Shown: positions 47,204 to 57,069 of the stretch, one piece after another
Numbering within the stretch: position 1 is the stretch's first letter
Layout of the letters: every line of letters starts with the position of its first letter
Assembly (NCBI RefSeq): GCF_937123705.1
Contig: NZ_CAKZKO010000137.1
Span: forward strand, 1-59,460
DNA from: an uncultured Paraglaciecola sp.
GTDB lineage: Bacteria; Pseudomonadota; Gammaproteobacteria; Enterobacterales; Alteromonadaceae
Direction of reading: 5' to 3'
Length of the DNA: 59,460 nt
Made by a program: the position numbers and the translations under genes
The notes under the pieces: model-generated
Seen by the model: only the letters and a program-made list of their open reading frames with translations
What the model was told of the DNA's origin: nothing
Databases searched by the model: none

Positions 47204-50200
47204 TTACAAATTCATCGCCAAAATTTGTAATGGATGTTTAGGTTTAAATTTTTCAAATCTTGCTACCTGACTACGACAAGAGTATCCCGTTGCCACTATT
47301 TGCTCTGGTTGATATTGGCTAACGGCTGGTTGCCAACTTAGTTGGTAAATACCTGTTGATTCTTCAAGATGACTCGCTTCGTGACCAAAGGTACCTGCCA
47401 TGCCACAGCAACCAACCGACACAGCCGACAAATTTAGCCCAACATTTTGAAATATCTGTTGCCATTGCTGTTCACTGGCTGGTAGGGCGGTTTTTTCGCT
47501 GCAATGAGCAAACAAGGCGTAGTTTTGAGATTGCAACTTGTGCACTTTTGGCAGCTCACGTTGTAACAGCCATTCATGTACTAGTTGTACGTTAAATTCA
47601 CCACGAGATTCGCCTAATACCTTGGCATACTCATCTCGATAGCAGAGCACCATAGAAGGGTCGACCCCTATCAAAGGTAAATCCAATTCATTGAGTTGAT
47701 TTAAAAAGTCAGCTGCGTTTTTCGCCGTTTTGGCAAATTCCTTTAGAAAGCCTTTTACATGTTGGGGTTTACCATTTGGCATAAAGGGTAAAACAATAGG
47801 ATCAAAGCCAAGTTTAGCCACTAAGGTAACCAAAGACGCCACCACAGTGGCATCATAAAAGCTGGTAAAAGGGTCTTGAACAATACACACTTTTTTCGCC
47901 CTTTGTTCTGCACTTAACAGCTGCAAAGCCGTTAAATCAAAGTGCGTGGCTGGTTGTCCTTTCAGACTTTGGTTAAGGGTAGGCTGTGACAAAATAGGGG
48001 TATCAACATAGCCAAGGGTTTTACGAATAGTGCTATTGATCCAGCCTTGCCCTAAGAAAAAATTAATCAACCCCGGCACTTTGGCCATTAAAGGGGCCAT
48101 TCTCTCAATATTACCGACCAAGTGATCTTTAGCGGGGCGCATATAGCGCTGATAGTAGATACTTAAAAAACGCGATCTAAATCCGGGAACATCAACACTG
48201 ACTGGGCATTGAGTCGAACAGGCTTTACAGGCTAAACAGCCATCCATTACGTCCAACACTTGGTGAGAAAAGTCAGAGTCTATACGTTTGTCGGTGCTAT
48301 TTCTAAAGCGTTCAAACCAACTGGGTGGATCTTCATTGTGTTCAAGCTCATTCACATTGATATTTTGCTGTGACAATAACCGCAGCCATTCTCGAACCAT
48401 AGTGGCGCGACCTTTAGGACTATGCCGTCTATCTGCTGTGACTTTAAAAGAAGGGCACATAGGTGAGCTAGTATCATAATTAAAGCACAAGCCATTGCCA
48501 TTACAGCTCATGGCTGGCTCGAAAGAGGTTCTCACATCTATGGGAATTTGCCTGTCAAATTCGCCGCGCTTTTGACCTGATACTTTGACTAAAGAATCGC
48601 TTGAGTCTAATGGTGTACAAATTTTTCCCGGGTTCATCTTATTATGGGGATCGAATACAGCTTTTATTTTTCTAAGCTCGGTAAAGAGTTCTTCACCAAA
48701 AAATTGCGGCCCATATTCACTGCGGTATCCTTTGCCATGCTCGCCCCACATTAAGCCGCCGTATTTCGCTACTAGCGCCACTACTTGCTCAGATATTTGT
48801 GGCACCATAGCTTGCTGTTGTGGATCGCACATATCCAATGCTGGACGTACATGCAAAACCCCCGCATCCACATGGCCAAACATGCCGTACTGCAAATTTA
48901 ATCCATCCAGCAATGCTCGAAATTCCATAATAAAATCGGCTAAGTTTTCTGGTGGTACTGCGGTGTCTTCCACAAAGGCTATAGGTTTTTTATCGCCTTT
49001 GGTTTTGCCCAATAATCCCACGGACTTTTTACGCATGGCATAAATTTTTTGAATTTCGGTCTTGTCATAGGTCACTTGATAACCAATCACCCCAAGGTTT
49101 TCGGCGGTATCTAAGTTAGCACTTAAAGCGGCAATTTTTTGCTCGATATCGGCTTGATCGTTGCTGTTGTATTCCACCATATTAAGGCCAAGCACATCTT
49201 TGCCTTGCACTTCAGTGATCAGGTCGGCAACTGAATGCCAGATAATATCCTGTTTGGCGAGATTCAAAACGTTGCTGTCAACTGTTTCTACCGAAGTGGC
49301 ATTTGCCGCCACCATACTAGGGGCGTGCCTTAGAGCCGATTCAAAGGAGTCGTATTTTACATTGACTAAGGCTTTGAATGTGGCAATAGGAGTAATGTTT
49401 ATCTTTGCATCGGCCACAAACACCAATGAGCCTTCTGAGCCTGTGATCACTCGGCTAATATCTAATGTGGATAAATCTGCATTTAGGGTGTTTTCTAAGT
49501 CGTAGCCGGTTAAAAAACGATTTAAGCGAGGAAACTTGTCTAAAATTTGTTGGCGTTTGTTAACACAAGTATCGAGTAATTGTTGAGTGATTTTTGCTAA
49601 TGGTGTTGCTGTCTGACTCAGCGAAGTGGCTTCTTCCATGGTCATGGGCGCCGTTTCTAGAATACTGCCGTCTGCGAGCACCGAAGTAAGAGCTAAAATA
49701 TGATCGCTGGTTTTGCCGTAAACTAAAGATCCTTGCCCTGAGGCATCGGTGCTTATCATACCGCCAATCGTGGCCCTGTTACTGGTGGATAAGTCAGGTG
49801 CAAAAAAGAACCCCAAGGGTTTTAACACATCGTTTAATTGGTCTTTAATTACACCTGCCTGTACTCGCGCCCAGTTTTGTTCGGTGTTCACCTCTAATAC
49901 CTGATTCATATACCGAGACACATCCACAATTATGCCACTTGTTAGTGACTGGCCATTGGTACCAGTGCCGCCGCCTCTTGCTGAAAAGGTAACCTCTTGA
50001 TAAGTACTAGCGGTTTTACCAATGAGGGATAAATCTTCAATACTTCTTGGAAAAACGACCGCTTGCGGAAGTTGTTGGTAAATTGAATTGTCGGTCGAAA
50101 CGGCTAAACGACTGGCATAACCAAATTCAATGTCACCTGAAAAAGAAGACTGTGCCAATGCACCTAAATATTCTTGATAATGGCAGGCAATGGTCGCTTG

Positions 50201-50221
50201 AGGATCTAACGCTGGTAGCAT
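47204..50221 (-). CDS. ydiJ: YdiJ-type FAD/Fe-S D-2-hydroxyacid dehydrogenase
   Basis: 1005 aa, close to the size of E. coli YdiJ. An FAD_binding_4 domain (about 50-270, SARGGGTGTNGQSL) and FAD-oxidase C-domain (to about 540) come first. Then follow Fe-S regions with CNGNGLCFNYDTSSPMC and CLACKACSTQCPVSVDVP, and a CCG-type C-terminal region (SVGCCGMAGTFG). This architecture belongs to the D-2-hydroxyglutarate/D-lactate dehydrogenase group that feeds electrons to the membrane. ATG at 50221; a 187-bp gap separates it from the divergent small membrane gene. Confidence 0.92.
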   Translation of the reverse strand: MLPALDPQATIACHYQEYLGALAQSSFSGDIEFGYASRLAVSTDNSIYQQLPQAVVFPRSIEDLSLIGKTASTYQEVTFSARGGGTGTNGQSLTSGIIVDVSRYMNQVLEVNTEQNWARVQAGVIKDQLNDVLKPLGFFFAPDLSTSNRATIGGMISTDASGQGSLVYGKTSDHILALTSVLADGSILETAPMTMEEATSLSQTATPLAKITQQLLDTCVNKRQQILDKFPRLNRFLTGYDLENTLNADLSTLDISRVITGSEGSLVFVADAKINITPIATFKALVNVKYDSFESALRHAPSMVAANATSVETVDSNVLNLAKQDIIWHSVADLITEVQGKDVLGLNMVEYNSNDQADIEQKIAALSANLDTAENLGVIGYQVTYDKTEIQKIYAMRKKSVGLLGKTKGDKKPIAFVEDTAVPPENLADFIMEFRALLDGLNLQYGMFGHVDAGVLHVRPALDMCDPQQQAMVPQISEQVVALVAKYGGLMWGEHGKGYRSEYGPQFFGEELFTELRKIKAVFDPHNKMNPGKICTPLDSSDSLVKVSGQKRGEFDRQIPIDVRTSFEPAMSCNGNGLCFNYDTSSPMCPSFKVTADRRHSPKGRATMVREWLRLLSQQNINVNELEHNEDPPSWFERFRNSTDKRIDSDFSHQVLDVMDGCLACKACSTQCPVSVDVPGFRSRFLSIYYQRYMRPAKDHLVGNIERMAPLMAKVPGLINFFLGQGWINSTIRKTLGYVDTPILSQPTLNQSLKGQPATHFDLTALQLLSAEQRAKKVCIVQDPFTSFYDATVVASLVTLVAKLGFDPIVLPFMPNGKPQHVKGFLKEFAKTAKNAADFLNQLNELDLPLIGVDPSMVLCYRDEYAKVLGESRGEFNVQLVHEWLLQRELPKVHKLQSQNYALFAHCSEKTALPASEQQWQQIFQNVGLNLSAVSVGCCGMAGTFGHEASHLEESTGIYQLSWQPAVSQYQPEQIVATGYSCRSQVARFEKFKPKHPLQILAMNL

Positions 50222-50408
50222 AGGAGTATTTCAAAGCTTAGTATAATGAACAGAATGCAATTATACCCAGAATGCCAAGCACTGCTCTAGACTTGTTGGA
50301 TATTAAATAGTTTGTAACAACTGAAATTTTTATCTTAACTGTGAAAATGTATACTTAATGGCATAAAAGTGTCCTTAGATGGATTAACGTTTTGTAATTG
50401 AGGTAATC

Positions 50409-50630
50409 ATGAAGAAAAAATTTCGGATCGCATTAGGTAGTCTATTCGCTTTATTTGGAGTGGTGTTTTTTATTTTACCCGGTTCAATGTTTGTACTTTT
50501 GGCGGGTTTGATAATGCTTAGCTATGATTTGCCAAAAGCCAGAGAGTGGCTACGAATTTGCCAAAACGCCATGTCACATTCGGCACGTAAATTAGATAAG
50601 GCCCTACTCGATAGAAAACTACGAAGTTAA
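50409..50630 (+). CDS. Small PGPGW-like membrane protein
   Basis: 73 aa. One or two membrane helices (ALGSLFALFGVVFFILPGSM, then LLAGLIMLSYDL) with a basic C-terminal tail. This pattern is shared with small PGPGW/DUF-type membrane proteins, although the motif here reads LPGSM. ATG at 50409 with TTGAGGTAATC upstream. Function unknown. Confidence 0.75.
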   Translation: MKKKFRIALGSLFALFGVVFFILPGSMFVLLAGLIMLSYDLPKAREWLRICQNAMSHSARKLDKALLDRKLRS

Positions 50631-50646
50631 TCTTTAGCAGATATTA

Positions 50647-50682
50647 AAAAAGCCGCTTGGGTGTGCACCAAAGCGGCTTTTT
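50647..50682. terminator. Bidirectional terminator between the small membrane gene and ppsA
   Basis: AAAAAGCCGCTT / AAGCGGCTTTTT form a perfect 12-bp stem, with an inner GGTG/CACC stem. It lies between convergent stops at 50630 and 50698. Confidence 0.9.
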
Positions 50683-50697
50683 AGATCAAGTTAACGG

Positions 50698-53088
50698 TTA
50701 TTTGCCGCTATTTTCGCCTAAGTATAACCAAGTTTCGACTACTGTATCTGGGTTCAGTGACACGCTGTCAATCCCTTGCTCGACTAACCACTGGGCTAAA
50801 TCTTCATGGTCAGAGGGGCCTTGGCCACAAATACCCACATATTTACCGCGCTTTTTCGCAGCTTGGATCGCCATAGACAATAAAGCTTTAACCGCAGGGT
50901 TTCGTTCATCAAATAAGTGAGCGATTAATCCTGAATCACGATCTAAGCCTAAAGTTAACTGCGTCAGATCGTTTGAACCAATAGAGAAACCATCAAACAT
51001 GTCTAGAAATTGGTCTGCTAGCAGTGCGTTGGAAGGCAGTTCACACATCATAATGACCCGTAGACCATTTTCACCTTGAACTAAACCTTCTTCTGCAAGT
51101 AGTTCTAGAACTTTTTTGCCTTCCTCTAATGTACGGATAAAGGGGATCATGATCTCAACATTGGTTAAGCCCATTTTATTACGAACCCGCTTTATCGCCT
51201 CGCATTCCAAGGCAAAACACTCACGAAAGTCTTCTGATATATAACGACTGGCACCACGAAAGCCCAGCATAGGGTTTTCTTCATCTGGCTCGTACTGATA
51301 TCCACCCACTAAGTTAAAGTACTCATTGGACTTAAAGTCAGACATACGTACTATGACTTTTTCAGGAGAAAACGCCGAGGCTATAGTTGCAATGCCTTCC
51401 ACTAATTTTTCGATGTAGAACTCAACAGGCGAGGCGTACCCAGCCATCATATCGCTGATTTCTTCTTTTAATTCTTGTGGTTGATTATCAAAATCCAGTA
51501 GGGCTTTAGGATGTACGCCTATCATGCGGTTAATAATAAACTCAAGCCTGGCTAAACCTACCCCTGCATGGGGTAAACGGGCAAAATCAAAGGCTCGGTC
51601 TGGGTTACCCACATTCATCATCACTTTAAGGGGAATGTCTGGCATGGCGTCTACGCGAGAGGTCACAACATCAAAATCAAGCTCGCCGGTGTAGATATAC
51701 CCAGTATCGCCCTCTGCACAAGATACTGTGACCTTGTCGCCATTTTCAACCGAGTCTGTAGCATTACCACAGCCTACAACCGCAGGGATCCCTAACTCAC
51801 GAGCAATAATGGCTGCATGACAGGTTCGACCGCCGCGATTAGTGACAATGGCCGAGGCTTTTTTCATGATCGGCTCCCAATCTGGGTCGGTCATATCGGT
51901 AACCAATACATCGCCTTGTTGGATCTTATCCATTTCTTCTACGCCGCTAAGAACCTTGGCGACACCCGCCCCAATTTTATGGCCAATGGCGCGCCCTTCA
52001 CATACGATTTTGGCTTTACCTTTTAGCATAAAACGTTCAATCACTTGTGAGTCTTCACGGCTGCGTACTGTTTCTGGACGAGCTTGTACTATATAAAGTT
52101 TGCCATCTAAGCCATCTTTGGCCCATTCAATATCCATAGGACGCTGATAGTGTTTTTCGATGATGACCGCCTGTTTAGCCAGCTCCATGACTTCATCATC
52201 ACTCAGAGAATACTGACGACTATCAGCAGCATCGATATCCACAATTTCAACCTGTTTGCCATGCTCTAGATCGTCTGAATAAATCATTTTTGTGAGTTTA
52301 CTACCCAGATTTCGACGGACGACCGCAGGAAAGCCTTTTGTCAACGTTGGCTTGTGTACATAAAATTCGTCAGGGTTGACGGCGCCTTGTACTACCATTT
52401 CACCTAAACCATAAGATGAGGTGATAAAAACCACATCTTCAAAACCTGACTCAGTATCGATGGAAAACATCACGCCTGAGGCAGAGCAATCACTGCGCAC
52501 CATGCGCTGAATACCTGCCGATAATGCCACGCCTTTGTGGTCGTAACCTTGGTGTACACGATAAGAAATAGCCCGGTCGTTAAAAAGTGAAGCGAATACG
52601 TGTTTAATTGCCACCATCACCGCATCATAACCTTTAACGTTTAGAAAGGTTTCTTGTTGTCCAGCAAAAGACGCATCTGGCATGTCTTCTGCTGTGGCAG
52701 AAGAGCGAACCGCAAACGAGGCCTCATCACCGGCTTCGCCTTGTAATGTGGTAAATGCAGTACGAATGGCGCTTTCAAGTTCGGGTAAAAATGGCGTCTC
52801 GATAATCCAGTTGCGAATAGTCTCACCGGCTACGCCTAAAGCGGCAATATCTTCCACATCGAGATCATCTAACAAAGTATGAATGCGGGCTTCTAAGCCA
52901 CTTTGTTCTAAAAATAAGTTAAATGCATGAGCCGTTGTGGCAAATCCCCCTGGCACTTGCACCCCAGCATTGGCCAAATTTGAAATCATCTCACCCAACG
53001 ACGCGTTTTTACCGCCAACTACACCCACATCTCCCATTCCTAGTTGTTGGTACCACAAAACGTGTTCTTGCATGCTCACTTTCTCCAA
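50698..53088 (-). CDS. ppsA: Phosphoenolpyruvate synthase
   Basis: 796 aa, the usual length. N-terminal pyruvate/ATP-binding domain ([32 protein letters not shown]), a swivelling phosphohistidine domain with H424 ([14 protein letters not shown]), and a C-terminal PEP-binding barrel ([15 protein letters not shown], with the conserved Cys in GICGQGPS). It makes PEP from pyruvate and ATP for gluconeogenesis, fitting growth on acetyl-CoA-yielding substrates. Divergent from its regulator ppsR across 193 bp. Confidence 0.96.
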   Translation of the reverse strand: MEKVSMQEHVLWYQQLGMGDVGVVGGKNASLGEMISNLANAGVQVPGGFATTAHAFNLFLEQSGLEARIHTLLDDLDVEDIAALGVAGETIRNWIIETPFLPELESAIRTAFTTLQGEAGDEASFAVRSSATAEDMPDASFAGQQETFLNVKGYDAVMVAIKHVFASLFNDRAISYRVHQGYDHKGVALSAGIQRMVRSDCSASGVMFSIDTESGFEDVVFITSSYGLGEMVVQGAVNPDEFYVHKPTLTKGFPAVVRRNLGSKLTKMIYSDDLEHGKQVEIVDIDAADSRQYSLSDDEVMELAKQAVIIEKHYQRPMDIEWAKDGLDGKLYIVQARPETVRSREDSQVIERFMLKGKAKIVCEGRAIGHKIGAGVAKVLSGVEEMDKIQQGDVLVTDMTDPDWEPIMKKASAIVTNRGGRTCHAAIIARELGIPAVVGCGNATDSVENGDKVTVSCAEGDTGYIYTGELDFDVVTSRVDAMPDIPLKVMMNVGNPDRAFDFARLPHAGVGLARLEFIINRMIGVHPKALLDFDNQPQELKEEISDMMAGYASPVEFYIEKLVEGIATIASAFSPEKVIVRMSDFKSNEYFNLVGGYQYEPDEENPMLGFRGASRYISEDFRECFALECEAIKRVRNKMGLTNVEIMIPFIRTLEEGKKVLELLAEEGLVQGENGLRVIMMCELPSNALLADQFLDMFDGFSIGSNDLTQLTLGLDRDSGLIAHLFDERNPAVKALLSMAIQAAKKRGKYVGICGQGPSDHEDLAQWLVEQGIDSVSLNPDTVVETWLYLGENSGK

Positions 53089-53281
53089 ATGATTATATGG
53101 TTATTTTAATATCGTGTTAGTTTAGGCAAATCATCTTAGTTCAAACTGATAAAAACAGTATAAAAACCCACATCCTTATAACGCCTTTACATTTGTAATG
53201 GTGATTTTAGAATGTTGTTATCCTGAAAGTAAAATTTAATTATTTTTCGTAATTAAATTACAACAATGTTAAGGAATTGTT

Positions 53282-54094
53282 TTGAGATCTGCCTACTATA
53301 TTTCCGATGGAACAGCCATTACTGCAGAGGTGTTTGGCAACGCATTGCTCTCCCTGTTTACGATTGAGTTTAAACACATCACTGTGCCCTTCGTAGAGAC
53401 CGCCGAACAGGCCGAAGACGTGGTGAAAAAAATATCTGAAAGTTTTCAAGATGACGGACAAAGGCCTTTAGTGTTTTACACTATTGTAAATACCGAAGTG
53501 CGCAAGATAGTGTCTAAGTCGGTGGGGATTAATTACAATTTTCTTGACCAATTTGTGGCACCACTTGAAAAAGTATTAGGGGTGCCTTCAAAGCCTGAAA
53601 AGCACCGTACCCATAGTATTCACGAAAAAACCTACGATATTCGTATAGAAGCGGTGAACTATGCACTGGCCAATGACGATGGTTCTAATCTCAAAGATTA
53701 TCACGAAGCTGATATTATTTTGGTTGGGGTGTCGCGCTCGGGAAAAACGCCAACTAGCCTATATTTGGCATTGCAGTACGGCATTAAGGCGGCGAATTAC
53801 CCTTTTACCGAAGATGACATGGGTGACATTTTACGTTTACCCCCATCCTTAAGGCGTTTTAAAGACAAGTTATTTGGGTTAACCATTCAAGCCGATAGGT
53901 TGCATCAAATTCGTTCAGAGCGCCGAGCAAATAGTCGCTATGCCTCGTTGCAACAGTGTCGTATGGAATTGCGAGAAGTTGAGAACTTGTACCGAAAAGA
54001 GAAAATTTCATTTCTAAATAGTACAAAATTTTCAATAGAAGAAATTTCAGCCAAAATTTTAGCGCAAACTGGCTTACAACGTAAAAAGTATTAA
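53282..54094 (+). CDS. ppsR: PEP synthase regulatory protein (bifunctional kinase/phosphorylase)
   Basis: 270 aa DUF299 protein with P-loop GVSRSGKT (149-156) and the opening RSAYYISDGTAITAE. It inactivates PpsA by ADP-dependent phosphorylation of a threonine near the catalytic histidine and reverses this by phosphorolysis. Start is TTG at 53282 with AAGGA 7 nt upstream; no nearer ATG keeps the conserved N-terminus. Its divergence from ppsA supports the partner assignment. Confidence 0.94.
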   Translation: MRSAYYISDGTAITAEVFGNALLSLFTIEFKHITVPFVETAEQAEDVVKKISESFQDDGQRPLVFYTIVNTEVRKIVSKSVGINYNFLDQFVAPLEKVLGVPSKPEKHRTHSIHEKTYDIRIEAVNYALANDDGSNLKDYHEADIILVGVSRSGKTPTSLYLALQYGIKAANYPFTEDDMGDILRLPPSLRRFKDKLFGLTIQADRLHQIRSERRANSRYASLQQCRMELREVENLYRKEKISFLNSTKFSIEEISAKILAQTGLQRKKY

Positions 54095-54132
54095 AACCGC
54101 AGGTGGAAGAATCAGGCTCTGCCACCGGTTTT
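54093..54132. terminator. Hairpin between convergent ppsR and rnfH
   Basis: AAAACC plus GGTGG pair with CCACC plus GGTTTT, with a small internal bulge, followed by a T-run on the plus strand. It overlaps the last codons of rnfH. Likely terminates ppsR. Confidence 0.6.
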
Positions 54133-54438
54133 TTTATTGGCGCGACCTTCCTCTTTGGCTTTTTCGGCGCGGCGTCTTCTGGCTTCTTTAGGATCGGCAA
54201 TCAGAGGGCGGTACACTTCAATGCGGTCGCCTTTTTTAGGTAAATCACTTAATTTGCAGGTGCGATTCCAAATACCCACTTTTAACACTTCAAGATTGAT
54301 CTCAGGGAAGTGTTTAACTATGCCCGAGGCCAAAATCGCTTGTTCAACTGTGGTACCTTGTTCCACTACTACTTCTAGTAATGCTTGCTGTTGGGGGGTG
54401 CCATACACCACTTCCAGAGATATTTGTTGATCAGTCAT
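54112..54438 (-). CDS. rnfH: RnfH/RatB-family ubiquitin-fold protein (UPF0125)
   Basis: 108 aa. A beta-grasp domain (SLEVVYGTPQQQALLEV, VGIWNRTCKLSDLPKKGDRIEVYRPL) with a basic tail rich in Arg/Lys. Known family pairing is ratA-rnfH; here it lies 14 bp downstream of ratA. The function is not settled. Confidence 0.9.
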   Translation of the reverse strand: MTDQQISLEVVYGTPQQQALLEVVVEQGTTVEQAILASGIVKHFPEINLEVLKVGIWNRTCKLSDLPKKGDRIEVYRPLIADPKEARRRRAEKAKEEGRANKKTGGRA

Positions 54439-54452
54439 GTACTGCCATTCCT

Positions 54453-54884
54453 CTAACCATAAATCTGTTTTGCTCTTTGGGTGAATGCTATCACCATATT
54501 GGCGGCAATCGCGTTAAATACCTGGCCAAAGGCCATTTCTACTAGCTTACTGGAAAAAGCAAAGTCTAGGTTTAACTCTATCTTACAAGCGGTGTCATCA
54601 AGGGAAGTAATGGTCCAGCCACCGGTTAACCGAGAAAAAGGCCCCTCAACTAAATCCATTTGGATAGCCTCGCCACGCTTTAAGGTATTCTGGGTGGTAA
54701 ACCATTGTTTTACGCCAGCCTTTGAAATAAGCACCGAAGCTCGCATACTGCTGTTATCTTGATGCAAAATCTTAGTGTCGGCACAGCCCGGGATAAATTC
54801 TGGGTAGCGCTGCACGTCATTGATCAAATCAAACATAGACTCAGCACTATACGCAATCAAAGCGCTGCGAGAAATATTGGCCAT
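54453..54884 (-). CDS. ratA: RatA, START-fold ribosome-associated / ubiquinone-binding protein
   Basis: 143 aa polyketide-cyclase/START domain (ISRSALIAYSAESMFDLIND, VQRYPEFIPGC). E. coli RatA was described as inhibiting 70S association; homologues (Coq10) bind ubiquinone. Operon with rnfH and divergent from smpB, the standard gammaproteobacterial layout. ATG at 54884. Confidence 0.92.
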   Translation of the reverse strand: MANISRSALIAYSAESMFDLINDVQRYPEFIPGCADTKILHQDNSSMRASVLISKAGVKQWFTTQNTLKRGEAIQMDLVEGPFSRLTGGWTITSLDDTACKIELNLDFAFSSKLVEMAFGQVFNAIAANMVIAFTQRAKQIYG

Positions 54885-55035
54885 TCACACTCCCAAGTTG
54901 GTCAAGCCGTTTAAAGCGCAGTAGATTAACATAATACTATTCTAAGTAAGTAATTTAGGCTGTGTTGATCCAATAGTTTTTCAATACAATAGATTTTTAG
55001 TTGTACCACCTCCTACAATCTCTATAATACCGGCC

Positions 55036-55512
55036 ATGAATAAAAAGAAGTCAAAATCCACCGATAACACCATAGCGCTCAATAAAAAAGCTCGCCATCA
55101 GTACAACCTTGAAGACAAATTCGAATGCGGTATGTCATTGCAAGGCTGGGAAGTGAAAAGCATTCGCTCTGGTAAAGTTAATATCTCAGAAAGCTACGTC
55201 ACTATAGAGAAAGGCGAGGCTTACCTAATTGGTTCAACCATTCAACCCCTTAACCAAGCATCTAGCCATGTTGTATGCGATCCAACCCGCAAACGTAAGT
55301 TATTACTAAAGCAGCGAGAGCTCGACAAACTCATTGGCTCGGTAGAGCGTCAAGGTTATTCGATTATTGCCACCGCCATGTATTGGAAGAAAAACTGGGT
55401 AAAAATCGAAGTGTTCCTAGGGAAAGGTAAACACGAACATGACAAACGAGACGCCGTCAAAGATCGTGACTGGGCTCGCGACAAAGAACGCATGATGAAA
55501 CATAGCGTTTAA
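55036..55512 (+). CDS. smpB: SsrA-binding protein SmpB
   Basis: 158 aa. OB-fold protein that binds tmRNA and delivers it to stalled ribosomes. Conserved stretches include [34 protein letters not shown] and the C-terminal basic tail ([19 protein letters not shown]). The ssrA gene is often just downstream of smpB; here only tmRNA-like fragments appear, 3.5 kb on. Confidence 0.96.
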   Translation: MNKKKSKSTDNTIALNKKARHQYNLEDKFECGMSLQGWEVKSIRSGKVNISESYVTIEKGEAYLIGSTIQPLNQASSHVVCDPTRKRKLLLKQRELDKLIGSVERQGYSIIATAMYWKKNWVKIEVFLGKGKHEHDKRDAVKDRDWARDKERMMKHSV

Positions 55513-55554
55513 GAGAAACAATAATAGTTATAGATGAGTTGTTGATAAGGCGCT

Positions 55555-56076
55555 CTAGTCGCCTTCTCCATCAAACATTAAAGTTTCGGTTTTATTTACA
55601 TTACGAATGACGATGCGGTCAACTAAGACCTGTTGGATTACTGCCCGAGTTCCATCAATTTTGTCGTTTACGCCATAAGTTTTTTGTTGACCTTTATTTT
55701 CAATAATTGCCGCCCCGTTATTATTTTCACTACTGGCCACTACACCCGTTAAGGTGAGGTTGAGAGCTGTCTCAGGTGCGATTTTGAATTGATAATTTGC
55801 TTGGTGAGTGTCTATTTCAGGCAGTCCAAATAAATGTAACTGCTGAATAGTAATAATGTTAGTCCGTTCTCGTATTTGGGAAGGTTTAGCAATTGGCATT
55901 GTAGATTGTGTCATCCCTTCTTGTAGACTGGTAGGCGTGATAGGTCTAATACATTGCAGGATGATGTTGAGCAAATAGAATGCAAGTAGCAGGGTAATAA
56001 TATTGTGTAGATGCCTTTTCATTTGTTGCAGTGGGTATATAAGGGATCTAAATGGTGTATTAGTGTCAATGGTCAC
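55555..56076 (-). CDS. Stand-alone GspC-like (type II secretion HR domain) protein without PDZ
   Basis: 173 aa from a GTG at 56076 with GGAG 9 nt upstream (a TTG six codons earlier has no such site). A cytosolic start, one membrane helix (about 25-42, HNIITLLLAFYLLNIILQ), a linker, and a GspC homology region (LHLFGL, LNLTLTGVVASSENNNGAAI, QQKTYGVNDKI, DRIVIRN). It ends where GspC proteins continue to a PDZ domain. No other type II secretion genes are near, so it may be an orphan partner. Converges on smpB. Confidence 0.75.
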   Translation of the reverse strand: MTIDTNTPFRSLIYPLQQMKRHLHNIITLLLAFYLLNIILQCIRPITPTSLQEGMTQSTMPIAKPSQIRERTNIITIQQLHLFGLPEIDTHQANYQFKIAPETALNLTLTGVVASSENNNGAAIIENKGQQKTYGVNDKIDGTRAVIQQVLVDRIVIRNVNKTETLMFDGEGD

Positions 56077-56174
56077 GGCTTGTATCTCCGACAAAAGCTG
56101 ATAAACCTCAGTATTACTATTTCGGTTATCCCGAAATTAATGGGGGACTTGGGCTCTCTTAGTCGTTAGCTAAG

Positions 56175-57050
56175 TTAGAATTTTTTCAAATGCTCTGCCA
56201 CTTTCATTTTTAACTTTTGATGCCATAAACTGGGCGTTTGTTGAGCGATATTGTCGACCCATAACGGGATTGACTGCGGCGCCACTCTAGCTTGCCACGC
56301 CTGTGACCAAATATAGGCTTTGGCTAAAAAAGCCTCGGCCTTATCTTGGTTTTTATCCATCGACAATAAATAAGCCTCTGCGACAAGTTGATAAGCCGGT
56401 AAATGCCCTAAGCTGGCACTGGTTTCATACCAATATAATGCCACCTCATGTTGGCTTGAATAATTTTCGATTAGCTGAGCCAGCAAATAGGCCGATTCTG
56501 CATGATAAGGCGCGGCTTGCTCTAACCAATGTTGGGCCTGTTGAATATCTTTGATTTCCTCGTCTTGGTTATACCATTTGCCCAGTGCCACTTTGGCATA
56601 AACAGCTCCCACTTCCGCCGCTAAGGTACATAGCCTGATCCCTTTGGCTTTATCTTGCTCGACAACCTTACCCATAAAAAACAGCGCGCCAATGTCACAC
56701 TGCGCACCCGCCAACCCGGCCGCCATCGCCCGTTGATACCAATCAATTGCGTTGTCAATGGGTTGTAAGTGGCCATCTCGGTAACAATGACCTGTTTGTT
56801 GCATGGCCGCAGGTATGCCTAACTTGGCCGCTTGTAAAAACAATTCGCATGCTTTAGCGTTATCTTGTTCAGCGCTATCAGTATAGAGATAATTTCTTGC
56901 CTGAATAAACTCCTGCAAACCTGGTACCTGCTGTGCATTATCTAGTGTATTTTTATCACTATGCTGCTGCGCCATAATAGGCAGTGTAAAAAGGCTAATA
57001 AATAAAAAAAGCGCCAACAGTCTTGGCGCTTGAATAAACTTATCAATCAT
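56175..57050 (-). CDS. Secreted Sel1-repeat protein
   Basis: 291 aa from the ATG at 57050 (AGGGG 9 nt before), which gives a good signal peptide (LLALFLFISLFTLPIMAQQ). A longer reading from 57110 would overlap the upstream gene. About five to six Sel1/TPR-like repeats follow (AMQQTGHCYRDGHLQPIDNA, DIGALFFMGKVVEQDKA, AYLLAQLIENY). Likely a periplasmic protein-binding scaffold. It lies 19 bp after the tail-collar gene, and a terminator-like hairpin is encoded inside its first codons. Confidence 0.82.
   Translation of the reverse strand: MIDKFIQAPRLLALFLFISLFTLPIMAQQHSDKNTLDNAQQVPGLQEFIQARNYLYTDSAEQDNAKACELFLQAAKLGIPAAMQQTGHCYRDGHLQPIDNAIDWYQRAMAAGLAGAQCDIGALFFMGKVVEQDKAKGIRLCTLAAEVGAVYAKVALGKWYNQDEEIKDIQQAQHWLEQAAPYHAESAYLLAQLIENYSSQHEVALYWYETSASLGHLPAYQLVAEAYLLSMDKNQDKAEAFLAKAYIWSQAWQARVAPQSIPLWVDNIAQQTPSLWHQKLKMKVAEHLKKF
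57004..57030 (-). terminator. Intrinsic-terminator structure inside the Sel1 gene start
   Basis: On the minus strand AGCGCCAA-GACTG-TTGGCGCT is a perfect 8-bp stem directly followed by a run of T residues. It falls in codons 7-16 of the Sel1 gene, 40 bp after the tail-collar stop. It may attenuate read-through into the Sel1 gene, perhaps relieved by ribosomes translating its signal peptide. Confidence 0.65.
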
Positions 57051-57069
57051 TAAGTAATGCCCCTGTAAC

